DNA from: Paenibacillus zeirhizosphaerae
Lineage (GTDB): Bacteria > Bacillota > Bacilli > Paenibacillales > Paenibacillaceae
Direction: 5' to 3'
DNA length: 64,000 nt
Assembly: GCF_030705605.1 (NCBI RefSeq)
Contig: NZ_JAPCKK010000016.1
Span: forward strand, 806,001 to 870,000
A model generated the notes under the pieces. That model was not told the DNA's origin. It did no database searches and saw only the letters and a list, made by a program, of their open reading frames with translations. Positions 34,231 through 44,547 of the stretch are shown here, in pieces (position 1 is the first letter of the stretch; the number at the start of each line of letters is the position of its first letter). The position numbers and the translations under genes were made by a program.

Positions 34231-34266
34231 CAAAGTAAACAAAATATATATTTTTTGTTTACTTTG
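34231..34266. promoter_or_regulatory. TetR operator between the AKR and TetR genes
   Basis: 14-bp perfect arms CAAAGTAAACAAAA/TTTTGTTTACTTTG with an 8-nt centre, 65 bp before TetR and 131 bp before the reductase gene. It is long enough for two TetR dimers. Confidence 0.75.
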
Positions 34267-34330
34267 CATACAGAGCGTATTATGTATTTTATGTAGCGGA
34301 AGAGTTATAATGTTGAACGGGGTGAATTAA

Positions 34331-34993
34331 ATGAACAACAAGATGATCAATGATAACCATCATGAAACAAGAAATAAACTTATGGCGAAACTAGTTCCCT
34401 ACGTAAGGAAAAACGGGTTTCAATCCCTTACAATGGACGAAATATCCAGAATCATGAGTATCAGTCGCGCCACATTATATAAATATTTCTCTACTAAAGA
34501 AGATATTGTGGAGCTTATAGTGGATGGTTGGGTGAAGTATATTCATGAAATCGTTGATGAAACGACTGGGGAACGTATTGATGTTCGATTTCAGCAAATT
34601 TTTGAACAATCGGTCATGTTAATTCAATACCTCACAGATGTTTTCTTGAACGAACTGGAATATAATTATCCTGAGAAACATGAACGCCTAAGAGAGACAT
34701 TAAAAATGCGCGAAAATCAGATATTAGATTTCTACAATGAAGGCATGCGACAGGATATCTTTAACCATATAAATGGGAAAATTTTCATTAAACAGGATGA
34801 GATTTTAAGAGATATACTGGATACAAAGTACTTAATGGAGAATAATCTTACAGTTTATACTGTTATTTTTGATTATTACAATATAAAAAAGCTACAATTA
34901 TTTAAACCTGATCAGCTTCAAACTTTAGACGATAGTACAATGATTGCTAAAATTGAACATATGGCCAATAAAATAACCAGAAATCTGCTTTAG
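34331..34993 (+). CDS. TetR-family regulator
   Basis: 220 residues: MAKLVPYVRKNGFQSLTMDEISRIMSISRATLYKYFSTKEDIVELIV is the HTH; the rest is an all-helical ligand domain I cannot place. The gene is clearly more AT-rich than its neighbours, which may mean transfer. GGGGTGA lies 6 nt before the ATG. Divergent from the reductase. Confidence 0.87.
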   Translation: MNNKMINDNHHETRNKLMAKLVPYVRKNGFQSLTMDEISRIMSISRATLYKYFSTKEDIVELIVDGWVKYIHEIVDETTGERIDVRFQQIFEQSVMLIQYLTDVFLNELEYNYPEKHERLRETLKMRENQILDFYNEGMRQDIFNHINGKIFIKQDEILRDILDTKYLMENNLTVYTVIFDYYNIKKLQLFKPDQLQTLDDSTMIAKIEHMANKITRNLL

Positions 34994-35045
34994 CTAATAT
35001 TGGAGGTGTTAATTGTCGACTCTATGAATAAATTGTTATCGAATA

Positions 35046-35091
35046 AAAAGTACCACTTCTAATGGAATTCATCCCTGGAAGTGGTACTTTT
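35046..35091. terminator. bidirectional terminator
   Basis: 14-bp perfect arms AAAAGTACCACTTC/GAAGTGGTACTTTT between TetR and the convergent pectinase gene. Confidence 0.85.
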
Positions 35092-35128
35092 CATTACCAT
35101 ATTACTTTTTTACCATTCAAGCCCCCCG

Positions 35129-38100
35129 TCATTCGGATTTTTCTTGAAAATGTACGGAATATGCTCGGACGGTACCGTCTTGTGCAGTAACCCGTATTAC
35201 TGCTGTGCCGGGAACCGATTCAGCCTGCTCGGTCGTCACTTCACTTGTGTCCGACACCGCAACGCCGTTCACGATCGGCAAGTCATTCGCTTGATCTAGC
35301 TTTACTTCGTAGTCGAGCTTGGCAGCATCAAAGCCCGCTAGAGGCTCGCCATCGACCGTTAAGCTGTTTAACTCGTTTCGGCCGTCAGCCAGTGTAGTGA
35401 TAGCAGCCGGATTCCATCCGTCGCTGCCTCTCAGCAAAAGAGCCGGCGTCAGTTTTGCTGCTTCCGCCACAGTTAGCTGCTTCGTCCATCTCAGTCTTTG
35501 TTGCGGCTGAGCCCCTGGTCCATAACTTGCAAACTCCCCGTAACGCGCCGTTGTTTCATTATTCGGATTTCCCCAGTTATCCCAGCCTTCCGGCTTGATA
35601 TGGTCGTCCATGTAGCTATGGATATACATGACATACGAATAAGGCCGCCATGGCCTGCCAAGCGATACCGCTCCGGTCAACCCCGGCTCCGAAGTCAAGC
35701 GGCTGTTCAAGAAGATATAACCCGCGCTCTGATCTGCGGTGGAAGCAGCCGTCACGTAACCTTCGTTCAAGCTGTGAATGATGCTGTTCTCGAATACGGC
35801 CGTTGCGCCGCCGAAAATAAAGTCGACATCACCTTCAATATAGCTGTCAACGTAATATTGCCTACCGCCATGAGCATACAGCGTATCCTGCCAACCTCGA
35901 AGGCTTACGTCGCGGAACGTCAACCGATCCGCAGACGCATAAAGCGCGACAGCCTGACCCGCATCGTCTCCGGCATCGTTCTGGATCGTAAGATGCTCTG
36001 CAGTGAAATCATTCGCTTGCACCCGGAAGCTGTAGCTGCCCGATGTGCCGAGAGGCGTACCGTTAGGACCTATCGTGCTGGCGGAATCCCCGTACACGAG
36101 AATCGTCCCTTCCCTGCTTTCGCCAATCATGCGAATGGGGGATTTTCCCGAAGGCACATCCAGTTTCTCGCGATAAATGCCATCTTTGATTTTAATAATC
36201 GTTGGAAGATCCCCCCCGCTCGGCACGGCGTCGATGGCATCCTGCACTTTCTTGAATAACGCGCTGCCGTCCGCCGCGACGGTAAGCACTTGCGCAGGCA
36301 TTTCGCTGATCACGACCGAGGATGCTCCCTCGCCTGCTTCGTTCGATGCAGTGACCACATAGTAATAGAGTACGCCGTTCGGCAAACCGGAATCCGTCAT
36401 TTGCGTTGACTCAAGGTCATCTGCGACCGTCACGAACGGACCGGCAGCAGATGTGCTTCTTCTCACGGAATAACGGTCGGCTCCTGTTGCAGGCTCCCAG
36501 CTAAGATCGATACTGCCGTCGCCAGGCTCTGCAAGCAGTGCAGCAGGGGCCGCAGGCGTCCCATCATTCTGAAATGGACGCACGCCGATCGGCATTGAAT
36601 CGAGACTATACGTAGCATCGCTAACCGCAGTTATTTTATAGTAAAAAGGTTGGCCGTTGATCAGCCCCGAATCGGCATAAACACTGCTCGCTACTCCCCC
36701 GGCAATGATCGTATACGGCCCATCCGGATGATCGGCCCGTTTAACGTCATAAGCTTGGGCGCCCGGTACGGACTGCCATTCCAGTTCCGCTCCGCCCGGC
36801 ACCGGCTTTGCCGTGAATGCGGGAGTGGAGAGATGACTATAAGGTGTAACACTTACAGCCACCGAATCCTCGCTTTCACCGGCAACGCTCGTAGCAGATA
36901 TGACGTAATAATAAGTCGCGCCGTTTTCAAGACCTCCGTCACGAAACGTCAAGCTGCTTATTTGAGAAGCAACTGCAACGAAAGGACCTTCAGGGCTGTC
37001 TGAGCGTTTTACCGTGTAATGTGTCGCGTAGGGGACCGATTCCCAATGCAAATCTGCTTGCGAGCTGCGCGCGTTTCCTGTCACCCCTGTTGGCGCTTGC
37101 GGTTTTACAGATTCCTCGGAAGGAGCTGCGGATGTCTGATTGGAAGCACCGCTTTCGCCGGTCGTCCCCATTGCGGTGACCACGTAATAATAGGTCGTGC
37201 CATTGGCGACCGTCTCGTCGATGTACGTGACGTCGGTTACATCTGTCGCAATCGTCTCGTAGGGTCCTCCATCGGTGACACTTCGCTTTACATTGTAAGA
37301 GGCTGCATTTTCCGCTGCGGTCCACTCCAATCTGACCTTGCCGTTACCAGGTACGGATAACAAGCCTTTTGGACTCTCGACAGGCTCGACATACACTTTA
37401 ATATTGTCGTAATATATCGTACCCTTGCCGGTTCCAGGGGTCTTTGCCGATATTCGCGTTATGCCGTCTTGTTTGACGTCCGCCTGAAACGGCACGTCGT
37501 CGGCCATTAATACTTGATCAACATAAATATCCGCCGTGTGCGTAGCCACCTTCGCCACAATCTTCAGGTTATACCACTGGTTATTCGCCGGCGGGTTCAT
37601 CAGCTTGTGATCCGCGCCGTTCAGCTTATAGGTCATCGTGTAATTCGGCTCCGGAGAAGGGAGCGCCGGCTTGCGGATCTCAATCGTTAGCGGCGACCGG
37701 CTGCCCGAATCATTTTGAAGAGATAACACGGCTGAGGTGCCCGGCCATCCGGGGGCCGCAACGTCTGTCTCGATAATAACGGTACCGAGCTGCGGCGTGA
37801 AGCGTTTGACGAACTGCGAATTGCCCGCCGCATTGTCGAACAGCATTAATGCTTTAGCCGAGTCATTGCCCGTCATATTCTCCGGGACTTTTGTAACAAC
37901 CAGCTTATGAGCGTCGTCCTGAGGGTCTGGTGTCACCATGTATCCAACCGGTGTCGTATCCGGGTCTTCGCTTTCGAATTCGTCATCAACGAGATAGATG
38001 GTTCCGCTCCCCGTTTCGGGTTCGCCCTCCGGCACGGCGCTTGCTTCTGCTGATGCAAAGCTGATGCCTTTCGCATTCTGGGCGTTTACGATATAGTAAT

Positions 38101-40528
38101 ATGTTTTGCCTGCGATAAGACCCGTATCGGAATATGAGGCTTCGGTAACGCTCGCTGCGATCTGTTCGTAAGGCCCTCCCGGCAACTCGCTCCGGAGAAC
38201 ATTATACGTATCCGCAACTTCAACCTCGCTCCACGACAGCGTAACCGACTGGTCTCCTGGTGTTGCCGTCAATTGGGATGGGGCGGTCGGATAATCCGCA
38301 TCCAATGCCGTGGCAGCCGCATTCGAGAACGTGGATGCGTTGTATTTATCTACCTCGTCATCCGGCTTCGATGCGTCTGCGGCCAGGCCGAAGTAGACGG
38401 TCTCACTTAACGGCATCGTGACCGAGTCGAATACGGTCCAGTTTTGACCGTCACTTGACGTAAGCGAAGTGAACTGATCACCCAGACGAACAATCTTCAC
38501 CCAGTATGGCGTTGATACGAGTGTCTCCGGTTCTTTTAGCTCGATCTTGCCGCCGTCCGACTTTCGGGTCATGCCGATGTACTTCTGCCCCCCCTTCACA
38601 TACGGAATGAAGAGGCCCACGAACCGGGAATCCGGGTTCAAGCTTTCGCGGACCATGACTCCGGCCTCTGCACCGTCGTCCGTAGCCGTAACACGCTCGA
38701 TCCGTGCAACAATTTCTCCATTGCCTGTGAGCTGCTGATAAGCAAAGTGGAAGCTGTCGGACCTGTCGGCAATATCTCCAGACGCCTTAACGATAACGTC
38801 TGTCTTGGATGAGCCAAGCTGCGTATGCCCTGCGATACCCGGCGTTCCGATATCAGCCGCTTGCCACGGTGCAATACTTCCTTCCCGATTGACATGAATC
38901 GCTACATTACTGGACTGTGTGGATGTGCCCGAGTCGTCAACGGCACGCACTGTCAGGAAATGTGTTCCTTCCGGCACGTTGCTCCAACTGTACGAATAGG
39001 GTGTCGAGTTGTCTTCACCAAGCTTGGAATCACCAGCGTAGAACTCAACGTTGACTATCTTGCCATCGCGATCTGACGCGGCTGCCGTGATTTCAACGGT
39101 TTCTCCATCTGCTGCAATTGTGTTATTCGCAGGAGTTAATATCTCGACTTCCGGGTTAGCAAAACTTTCTCCTGCGATGCCGTTCAAATACTCCTCCAAG
39201 AACGTGTAACCCGATTCGTGAATGCCGTTGCGGTCAGCAGTGTCGTTCGGATTCAGTCCGTTCGCCGTCTCCCAATCATCCGGCATGCCATCATGATCAG
39301 CATCCGCAAGTGTTGATTGCACTTGCTCGAATTCCTGATAACCACCGACCTCCTTCTGCGAATTGATGTGCCGTCCGGTGCCGGTCGCCGTCTCATGAAC
39401 GATTCTCGCGTCGATGGCATCCCGTTTCGGCAATACCGCCCCTGCCTCCGCCAGGACGCGATGATAAGCAGTCTCGGCCGGCTCGGGATTAGACAAATTC
39501 GGCATGACCACAGGTTCCTCCAGCTTGGAAGCCGGATTGGCGACCGTACCCACGCCTTTCCAGTTGTCAGCCGTCACAGCGGGATAACCTTCGACTATAT
39601 TTCCGTCAATATACAAACGCGTCTCGGGCGCAACATCATGGAATACACTGTTGCGCATGGGACGATACGTATTCGGACCGGATTTATAATAGTTGTTGAT
39701 CAGATTATAATTGCCCTGCTCACCGCCATACGCAGAGAAGAATCCCCAGTTATAGATGATGTTGTTGAACATCTCGAACGGGTAGTCTGGTGCTCCGGCA
39801 AGCCTGGGATTGCGGCTGACGTTGTGTGCGATCAGATTGTGATGAAACGTCACATTGTTGCCGCCCCAGATGCCCCCATATCCGTGTCTGCCCTTCTGAT
39901 GTGTCGTCATGAGCATACTTTCCGAGACCATGGACCACTGGACGGTCGTATTCTCGTTTCTGTACATGCTTAGCACTTCATCCACGGACCAACTGAACGA
40001 GCAGTGATCGATGATGATATTTTTATAATTTCTGCCACCAAAGGCATCGTCTTCGCTTGGGTACCGATCGCCTAAGCGGAAGCGCACATACCGTACAATA
40101 ACGTTATCCGCGTGAAAGGACGTCCAGTAATCGGATACGGTTATCCCTTCACCTGGAGCGGTCTGTCCCGCTATCGTTACGTTTGTGCCGGTAATCTTGA
40201 GCGGCGACTCCAGATGAATCGTACCGCCAACGCGGAATACAATCGTTGTGTTGCTGCGACCCACGCCTTCGCGTAGCGAGCCCGGACCGGAATCGGCCAG
40301 TGTCGTTACTTCGTAGACGTCACCTCCTCTGCCGCCCGTCGTATACATACCGCCGCCTTCCGCTCCCGGAAATGCAGGGATCGATGCGCTTAATTTCTCA
40401 GTCGTGATCTCGATCGGCAGAGACTTATTCGTCACCGCTTCATCCACGGCTGTATCGGCTGACGCCATGCCTGACAGCAAGCTGACCAGCATGGCCACAC
40501 TCAATAAGCTCGATAGCAACTTTTTCAA
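35129..40528 (-). CDS. secreted bifunctional pectate lyase / pectin methylesterase, 1799 residues
   Basis: Order: signal peptide (1-24); PL1-type pectate lyase (about 50-400; AFPGAEGGG, IIIDHCSFSWSVDE, HNVSRNPRLAG); Ca-binding DxDxDG-like segment (409-450); Ig-like domain (458-548); DUF1349-like jelly roll (555-735); FN3 (748-833); LamG-like beta domain (845-1048); four more FN3 domains (about 1050-1410); CE8 pectin methylesterase (1414-1700) with Q1525, Q1547, D1548, D1569, R1625 and W1627; final beta-sandwich (1705-1799). The esterase strips methyl groups and the lyase then cuts the exposed polygalacturonate. TTG start, GGAGG 7 nt upstream. No sortase motif. Confidence 0.9.
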   Translation of the reverse strand: MKKLLSSLLSVAMLVSLLSGMASADTAVDEAVTNKSLPIEITTEKLSASIPAFPGAEGGGMYTTGGRGGDVYEVTTLADSGPGSLREGVGRSNTTIVFRVGGTIHLESPLKITGTNVTIAGQTAPGEGITVSDYWTSFHADNVIVRYVRFRLGDRYPSEDDAFGGRNYKNIIIDHCSFSWSVDEVLSMYRNENTTVQWSMVSESMLMTTHQKGRHGYGGIWGGNNVTFHHNLIAHNVSRNPRLAGAPDYPFEMFNNIIYNWGFFSAYGGEQGNYNLINNYYKSGPNTYRPMRNSVFHDVAPETRLYIDGNIVEGYPAVTADNWKGVGTVANPASKLEEPVVMPNLSNPEPAETAYHRVLAEAGAVLPKRDAIDARIVHETATGTGRHINSQKEVGGYQEFEQVQSTLADADHDGMPDDWETANGLNPNDTADRNGIHESGYTFLEEYLNGIAGESFANPEVEILTPANNTIAADGETVEITAAASDRDGKIVNVEFYAGDSKLGEDNSTPYSYSWSNVPEGTHFLTVRAVDDSGTSTQSSNVAIHVNREGSIAPWQAADIGTPGIAGHTQLGSSKTDVIVKASGDIADRSDSFHFAYQQLTGNGEIVARIERVTATDDGAEAGVMVRESLNPDSRFVGLFIPYVKGGQKYIGMTRKSDGGKIELKEPETLVSTPYWVKIVRLGDQFTSLTSSDGQNWTVFDSVTMPLSETVYFGLAADASKPDDEVDKYNASTFSNAAATALDADYPTAPSQLTATPGDQSVTLSWSEVEVADTYNVLRSELPGGPYEQIAASVTEASYSDTGLIAGKTYYYIVNAQNAKGISFASAEASAVPEGEPETGSGTIYLVDDEFESEDPDTTPVGYMVTPDPQDDAHKLVVTKVPENMTGNDSAKALMLFDNAAGNSQFVKRFTPQLGTVIIETDVAAPGWPGTSAVLSLQNDSGSRSPLTIEIRKPALPSPEPNYTMTYKLNGADHKLMNPPANNQWYNLKIVAKVATHTADIYVDQVLMADDVPFQADVKQDGITRISAKTPGTGKGTIYYDNIKVYVEPVESPKGLLSVPGNGKVRLEWTAAENAASYNVKRSVTDGGPYETIATDVTDVTYIDETVANGTTYYYVVTAMGTTGESGASNQTSAAPSEESVKPQAPTGVTGNARSSQADLHWESVPYATHYTVKRSDSPEGPFVAVASQISSLTFRDGGLENGATYYYVISATSVAGESEDSVAVSVTPYSHLSTPAFTAKPVPGGAELEWQSVPGAQAYDVKRADHPDGPYTIIAGGVASSVYADSGLINGQPFYYKITAVSDATYSLDSMPIGVRPFQNDGTPAAPAALLAEPGDGSIDLSWEPATGADRYSVRRSTSAAGPFVTVADDLESTQMTDSGLPNGVLYYYVVTASNEAGEGASSVVISEMPAQVLTVAADGSALFKKVQDAIDAVPSGGDLPTIIKIKDGIYREKLDVPSGKSPIRMIGESREGTILVYGDSASTIGPNGTPLGTSGSYSFRVQANDFTAEHLTIQNDAGDDAGQAVALYASADRLTFRDVSLRGWQDTLYAHGGRQYYVDSYIEGDVDFIFGGATAVFENSIIHSLNEGYVTAASTADQSAGYIFLNSRLTSEPGLTGAVSLGRPWRPYSYVMYIHSYMDDHIKPEGWDNWGNPNNETTARYGEFASYGPGAQPQQRLRWTKQLTVAEAAKLTPALLLRGSDGWNPAAITTLADGRNELNSLTVDGEPLAGFDAAKLDYEVKLDQANDLPIVNGVAVSDTSEVTTEQAESVPGTAVIRVTAQDGTVRAYSVHFQEKSE

Positions 40529-40646
40529 TAGAATGCCTCCTTTTCCCCATCGTTGTTAAGCTGTGCCTGACGTCGCTGATAAACAGAAGCAGGATCTTCC
40601 ATATTCATTTCCCTCTGCATCACCCCTCTCACTTATTCATCCGTTT

Positions 40647-40660
40647 TGTAAACGCTATCA
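40647..40660. promoter_or_regulatory. CcpA cre site upstream of the pectinase gene
   Basis: TGTAAACGCTATCA matches all 14 positions of the B. subtilis consensus TGWAARCGYTWNCW, 119 bp before the start. It predicts repression on preferred sugars. The rest of the 40529-40816 gap shows no gene. Confidence 0.75.
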
Positions 40661-40816
40661 ATTCGTGAGTAAAAAAAGCTCGTTCCGCCTAACGGATAAT
40701 CCGATGCATATAGGCTGAACAAGCGATGGTGTAAAGTATGATATTGTCTGCCGCTGACCAGATTCATCATCAATGCTCTCGTGCGAGTTCAAGCAAAGGC
40801 TTCATGACGAGAATGT

Positions 40817-41698
40817 TCAACCTTTAATGCTTCCTAACAATGCACCTTTAGCAAAGTGCTTCTGCAGGAAGGGATACACTACTAAAATAGGCAGGGTAGC
40901 AACTACGATGACAGCCATTTTCACACTTTGAGCTGGCGGGAGCACATCTTCGCTTGCCCATCCTGAAGTATCGGCTGTTAATGCGCTGGCAATAATTACG
41001 ATTTGCCGTAAGATCACCTGGACCGGCCATTTGGCCGGGTCATTAATGTACATGATCGCCTGAAAGTAAGTATTCCAATAGTTAACTGCATAAAACAAAG
41101 ATATCGTGGCTATAGCCGGCATCGATAACGGAATGACGATCCGGAAGAGAATGCTCCAACTGCCCGCTCCGTCGATTTTAGCCGATTCCTCCAATCCTTC
41201 CGGCAAGTTCTGAAAAAAGTTGCGCATAATAATCAGGTTAAAAGCGCTCATCGCCGACGGGATAATTAAAGCGCCATAACTATCGATGAGTCCTAAGCTT
41301 TTCACCACTAAGAAAGTGGGGATCAAACCGCCGCTGAACAGCATGGTAAAGACAATCAGAAACATAATCATGCTTCGTCCGCGCAAATCTTTTTTCGACA
41401 ATGCAAAAGCCATCAATACCGTCAGCAGCATGCTAAACATAGTACCCACAACTGTGATAAAAATAGATACACCCATTGCCCGAATGACCGTATTTGTAGA
41501 AAAAATGTACCGGTATGCATCAAGTGTGAATTCGGTTGGAAAGATCACAAACTGCTTTTGAGCAAGCTCCCCAACGGTGGTGAAAGAACCGGCAAAAACA
41601 TAAATAAATGGAAGAATGGTGACGATCCCTATGAAAGCCAACAATACCAAATTGATTCCGTCGAATAACCGACTTGCCCATGATTTGTCCTGGATCAT
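40817..41698 (-). CDS. ABC importer permease, LplC/YtcP type
   Basis: 293 residues, six spans, EAA loop EGLEESAKIDGAGSWSILFRIVIPLSMPA, with the LplC ending YPFLQKHFAKGALLGSIKG. It is last in a unit of binding protein, LplB-type and LplC-type permeases. GGAG is 12 nt from the ATG, and a short out-of-frame ATG lies 6 nt upstream. No ATPase; a shared MsmX is expected. Pectin oligogalacturonides are the likely cargo, from context. Confidence 0.9.
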   Translation of the reverse strand: MIQDKSWASRLFDGINLVLLAFIGIVTILPFIYVFAGSFTTVGELAQKQFVIFPTEFTLDAYRYIFSTNTVIRAMGVSIFITVVGTMFSMLLTVLMAFALSKKDLRGRSMIMFLIVFTMLFSGGLIPTFLVVKSLGLIDSYGALIIPSAMSAFNLIIMRNFFQNLPEGLEESAKIDGAGSWSILFRIVIPLSMPAIATISLFYAVNYWNTYFQAIMYINDPAKWPVQVILRQIVIIASALTADTSGWASEDVLPPAQSVKMAVIVVATLPILVVYPFLQKHFAKGALLGSIKG

Positions 41699-41724
41699 AC
41701 CATCGCCTGTCTCCTTTGTGCTGA

Positions 41725-42681
41725 TTAATAAATTCCCTCTTCGCCAAATTTCTTTGCAAGCCAGTTCGCCCCAACAACCAATACCAGCCCTACAAACGAT
41801 TTGAAAAATCCTACCGCTGCGCTATAGCTGAATTGGCCTTGCTGCAAGCCCGCTAAATACACATAGGTATCAAAGACTTCCCCGACTTCACGATTCATGG
41901 CATTCAATAACAGGAAGATATGTTCAAACCCTACCTCCAGAACGTCTCCAATTTTAAGCAGCAAAAGAATGACGATGACGCTTCGAATAGATGGAAGGGT
42001 AATATGCCAAATTTGCCGGAACCGCCCTGCACCGTCGATTCGCGACGCTTCATATAGCTGAGGGTCAATGGAGGCCATAGCTGCGAGGTAAATAATCGTT
42101 CCCCAGCCCGCTTCACGCCATATAATCTGTAAAATGTACATAGGCCGGAACCAATCCGGATTCATCAAAAAGTTCACTTTCTCAAAACCTGCTGCCACCA
42201 GCAATTCATTCATCAATCCTCGATCCATAGATAGCATCACGAAAGAAATCGAAACGATAATGACCCAGGACATAAAATGCGGGATGTAAACCATCGTTTG
42301 AATGGTACGCTTAAATACCTGCTGCCTGACTTCATTTAGCATTAGAGCCAGCACAATAGGTACTGGGAAAAAGAAAATCAAGTTCAAAAAAAATAATACC
42401 AGCGTGTTTATAAAAATATTTAAAAACATGGGTTCGGAAAATAATCGTTCGAAATGAGCAAATCCGACCCAATCGCTGCCTAGGATCCCCTGATATGGCT
42501 TGTAATCCTGAAAGGCGACGACTGAACCAAACATAGGAATGTATTTAAATACTACAAAATAAAGGAATCCCGGAAGCAGCATGAAATATAAAGCGCCATT
42601 TTTCATGATGCTTTTTACCAGATCTTCTTTGTGCGAAAGACGGTTTAGAGATTTGACTTGTGCACTCGCGTGGTCGTTCAT
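41725..42681 (-). CDS. ABC importer permease, LplB/YtcQ-partner type
   Basis: 318 residues, six spans, with PGFLYFVVFKYIPMFGSVVAFQDYKPYQGILGSDWVGF and the EAA-like loop PQLYEASRIDGAGRFRQIWHITLPSIRSV. The ATG at 42681 (MNDHAS) is preceded by a G-rich site 8-12 nt away; codons before it to 42744 look non-coding. It pairs with the LplC-type permease 26 nt downstream. Confidence 0.9.
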   Translation of the reverse strand: MNDHASAQVKSLNRLSHKEDLVKSIMKNGALYFMLLPGFLYFVVFKYIPMFGSVVAFQDYKPYQGILGSDWVGFAHFERLFSEPMFLNIFINTLVLFFLNLIFFFPVPIVLALMLNEVRQQVFKRTIQTMVYIPHFMSWVIIVSISFVMLSMDRGLMNELLVAAGFEKVNFLMNPDWFRPMYILQIIWREAGWGTIIYLAAMASIDPQLYEASRIDGAGRFRQIWHITLPSIRSVIVILLLLKIGDVLEVGFEHIFLLLNAMNREVGEVFDTYVYLAGLQQGQFSYSAAVGFFKSFVGLVLVVGANWLAKKFGEEGIY

Positions 42682-42773
42682 TGTTCGGACCCACTCCCTT
42701 CCTTCTCTCTGCTTATAAGGGTCGGCGGGGCTCGTTGCTCGCAAGCCCGTCTGCAGCTTCTTATTTAGCCGCC

Positions 42774-44294
42774 CTATTTTGAGGTCTGATATGCTGCGGT
42801 ATACTCATCGATGATCTTTTGTCCTCCATCGGCAAGCCATTTGTCCACAACCGCCTGGAACCCTACTTCATCGATATCGCCAATAACAAACTTATACGTT
42901 GCATCGTTGATTAATTGCTGCAAACGTTCCCCCATTTCAATGAAAGTTTTGGATTCCAGTGAAGCAACTGGATTTTCGATGAGAAATTCATTATTGTCTA
43001 CGACCAGACTTTCCGCTTTTTGTTTAATCGGATCTTCCCATTTCGCTCGGAGAAGGTCCGGAATGGACATTTCTCCGCCGATTGCGATCACTGAATACGG
43101 TTTCACTTCGCGATCCAACATTTTTGTATCATCAACAGGCTTCGCCATTCCGTCTACCACCGTGTAATGCTCTCCTTCAACTCCCCACATCACCAAATTG
43201 GCAGCCTCCGTAGACATCAGCTTGTTATAGAACGATAAAACTTCTTTTAACTGCTCTTCGGATTTGATTGCTGATTTAGGGAATAAAAGAACCTCGCCTC
43301 CCCCTTGTACAGCCATCCACACGCCCAGTCCTTTAGGTCCTTCAATACGGTTGTGGACATCCAATACACCATTGGGATTCACCTGGCCCATTTCGGTCTG
43401 CAGCCCCCATGCATCCGGCATAGCGCCTATATAAGCACCTGCTGTCCCACTGACTAATAAAGCACGCTGATCCTCTTTACTGGTAACGGGGAAATCCTGG
43501 TTGATGAGCCCTTCCTGATGCAGTTTACGAAAAAATTTCATGGTCTCCAGATATTCCGGGAACATGAATTCAGGCAACAGCTTGCCGTCCTGTTCTCCCC
43601 AATAATTTGGCGTGCCATGCCATGATGCGACCGTTTTAAACGCACCGTAAATCAAGTCGCTTCGATCCGTGAGCCCGATCGTATCGTTCTTGCCGTTTTG
43701 ATCCGGGTCATTGTTTTTGAATTGCTTGAGCATTTCATAAAGCTCGTCCAGATTCGCCGGTGCTGATAACCCTAGCTGATCGGCCCAATCCTTGCGGAAG
43801 ATTAAACCTTGACGCGACAATGGCCGCTCAGAGTACAGGGAGTACAGTTTGCCGTCTACTTCCATGTTTTGCAGTATGGAAGGATTCAACTGACTAAGGT
43901 TTTCGAATTCGTCCAGATAAGGTCCGATTTCCCAGAACTGTCCGTCAATTATGGCTTCGCGCAGTTTGTTGATATCCCCGGAGAAGGCCATCGGCAATGC
44001 TCCTGTAGCGAAAGCCGCATTAATCTTATCCTCGTAAATCGTATTTGGCACCCATTGAATATCCAGCTCCGTGTTGGTTTGTGCCTCGATCAATTTTTCC
44101 ATTTTGTCTGATGGAACTTCAGCGACATGGAGCTTTGCAATCATAGATATTTTAGTCGGAGCTGTCTCATTACCGGCTCCGCTGTTCGTGTCACCCGTTG
44201 CTGCTGGTGTTGATTCATCGCTGCCAGAGCAACCAACGAAAAGAGCCATTGCAACCCACATTGGCACCAGAGTTGCCAACTTTCTCAGTTTCAT
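42774..44294 (-). CDS. extracellular solute-binding lipoprotein, LplA type
   Basis: 506 residues with a lipoprotein signal (ALFVGC, lipid Cys near residue 22) and an SBP_bac_1-like fold typical of LplA/YtcQ (LYSERPLSRQGLIFRKDWADQLGLSAPANLDELYEMLKQF, KNDTIGLTDRS). GGAGG 7 nt upstream supports the ATG at 44294. It is first in the importer unit and divergent from the membrane AraC regulator. By context it captures pectin fragments made by the 1799-residue enzyme. Confidence 0.9.
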   Translation of the reverse strand: MKLRKLATLVPMWVAMALFVGCSGSDESTPAATGDTNSGAGNETAPTKISMIAKLHVAEVPSDKMEKLIEAQTNTELDIQWVPNTIYEDKINAAFATGALPMAFSGDINKLREAIIDGQFWEIGPYLDEFENLSQLNPSILQNMEVDGKLYSLYSERPLSRQGLIFRKDWADQLGLSAPANLDELYEMLKQFKNNDPDQNGKNDTIGLTDRSDLIYGAFKTVASWHGTPNYWGEQDGKLLPEFMFPEYLETMKFFRKLHQEGLINQDFPVTSKEDQRALLVSGTAGAYIGAMPDAWGLQTEMGQVNPNGVLDVHNRIEGPKGLGVWMAVQGGGEVLLFPKSAIKSEEQLKEVLSFYNKLMSTEAANLVMWGVEGEHYTVVDGMAKPVDDTKMLDREVKPYSVIAIGGEMSIPDLLRAKWEDPIKQKAESLVVDNNEFLIENPVASLESKTFIEMGERLQQLINDATYKFVIGDIDEVGFQAVVDKWLADGGQKIIDEYTAAYQTSK

Positions 44295-44357
44295 TTCATG
44301 ACCTCCGTTTGTAATATTTGGATTGGTTTTGACAATTCCCATTCTAGGGTTGGAGCA

Positions 44358-44513
44358 TGATTACGTAAATGATCCATTCATTTGATCAGGAAATCCCTGG
44401 TCACAGACGCCTTTTGCAGTTGCATCTATAGGATGATTATCCATGCAAAAGATGATTATTCTGATGAACAGTTGCTCCACAAATATAATGATCATTACCG
44501 CAAAAATGATTAT
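44358..44513. promoter_or_regulatory. repeated ATGATTAT-like boxes between importer and AraC regulator
   Basis: ATGATTAT at 44433-44440, 44452-44459 and 44506-44513, the palindrome AATGATCATT at 44487-44496, and weaker copies at 44358 and 44369. Two pairs are 18-19 bp apart, the spacing of AraC direct repeats. Confidence 0.5.
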
Positions 44514-44547
44514 TGCTGCAATCGCTGATCGAAGGCTACAATAAGAT

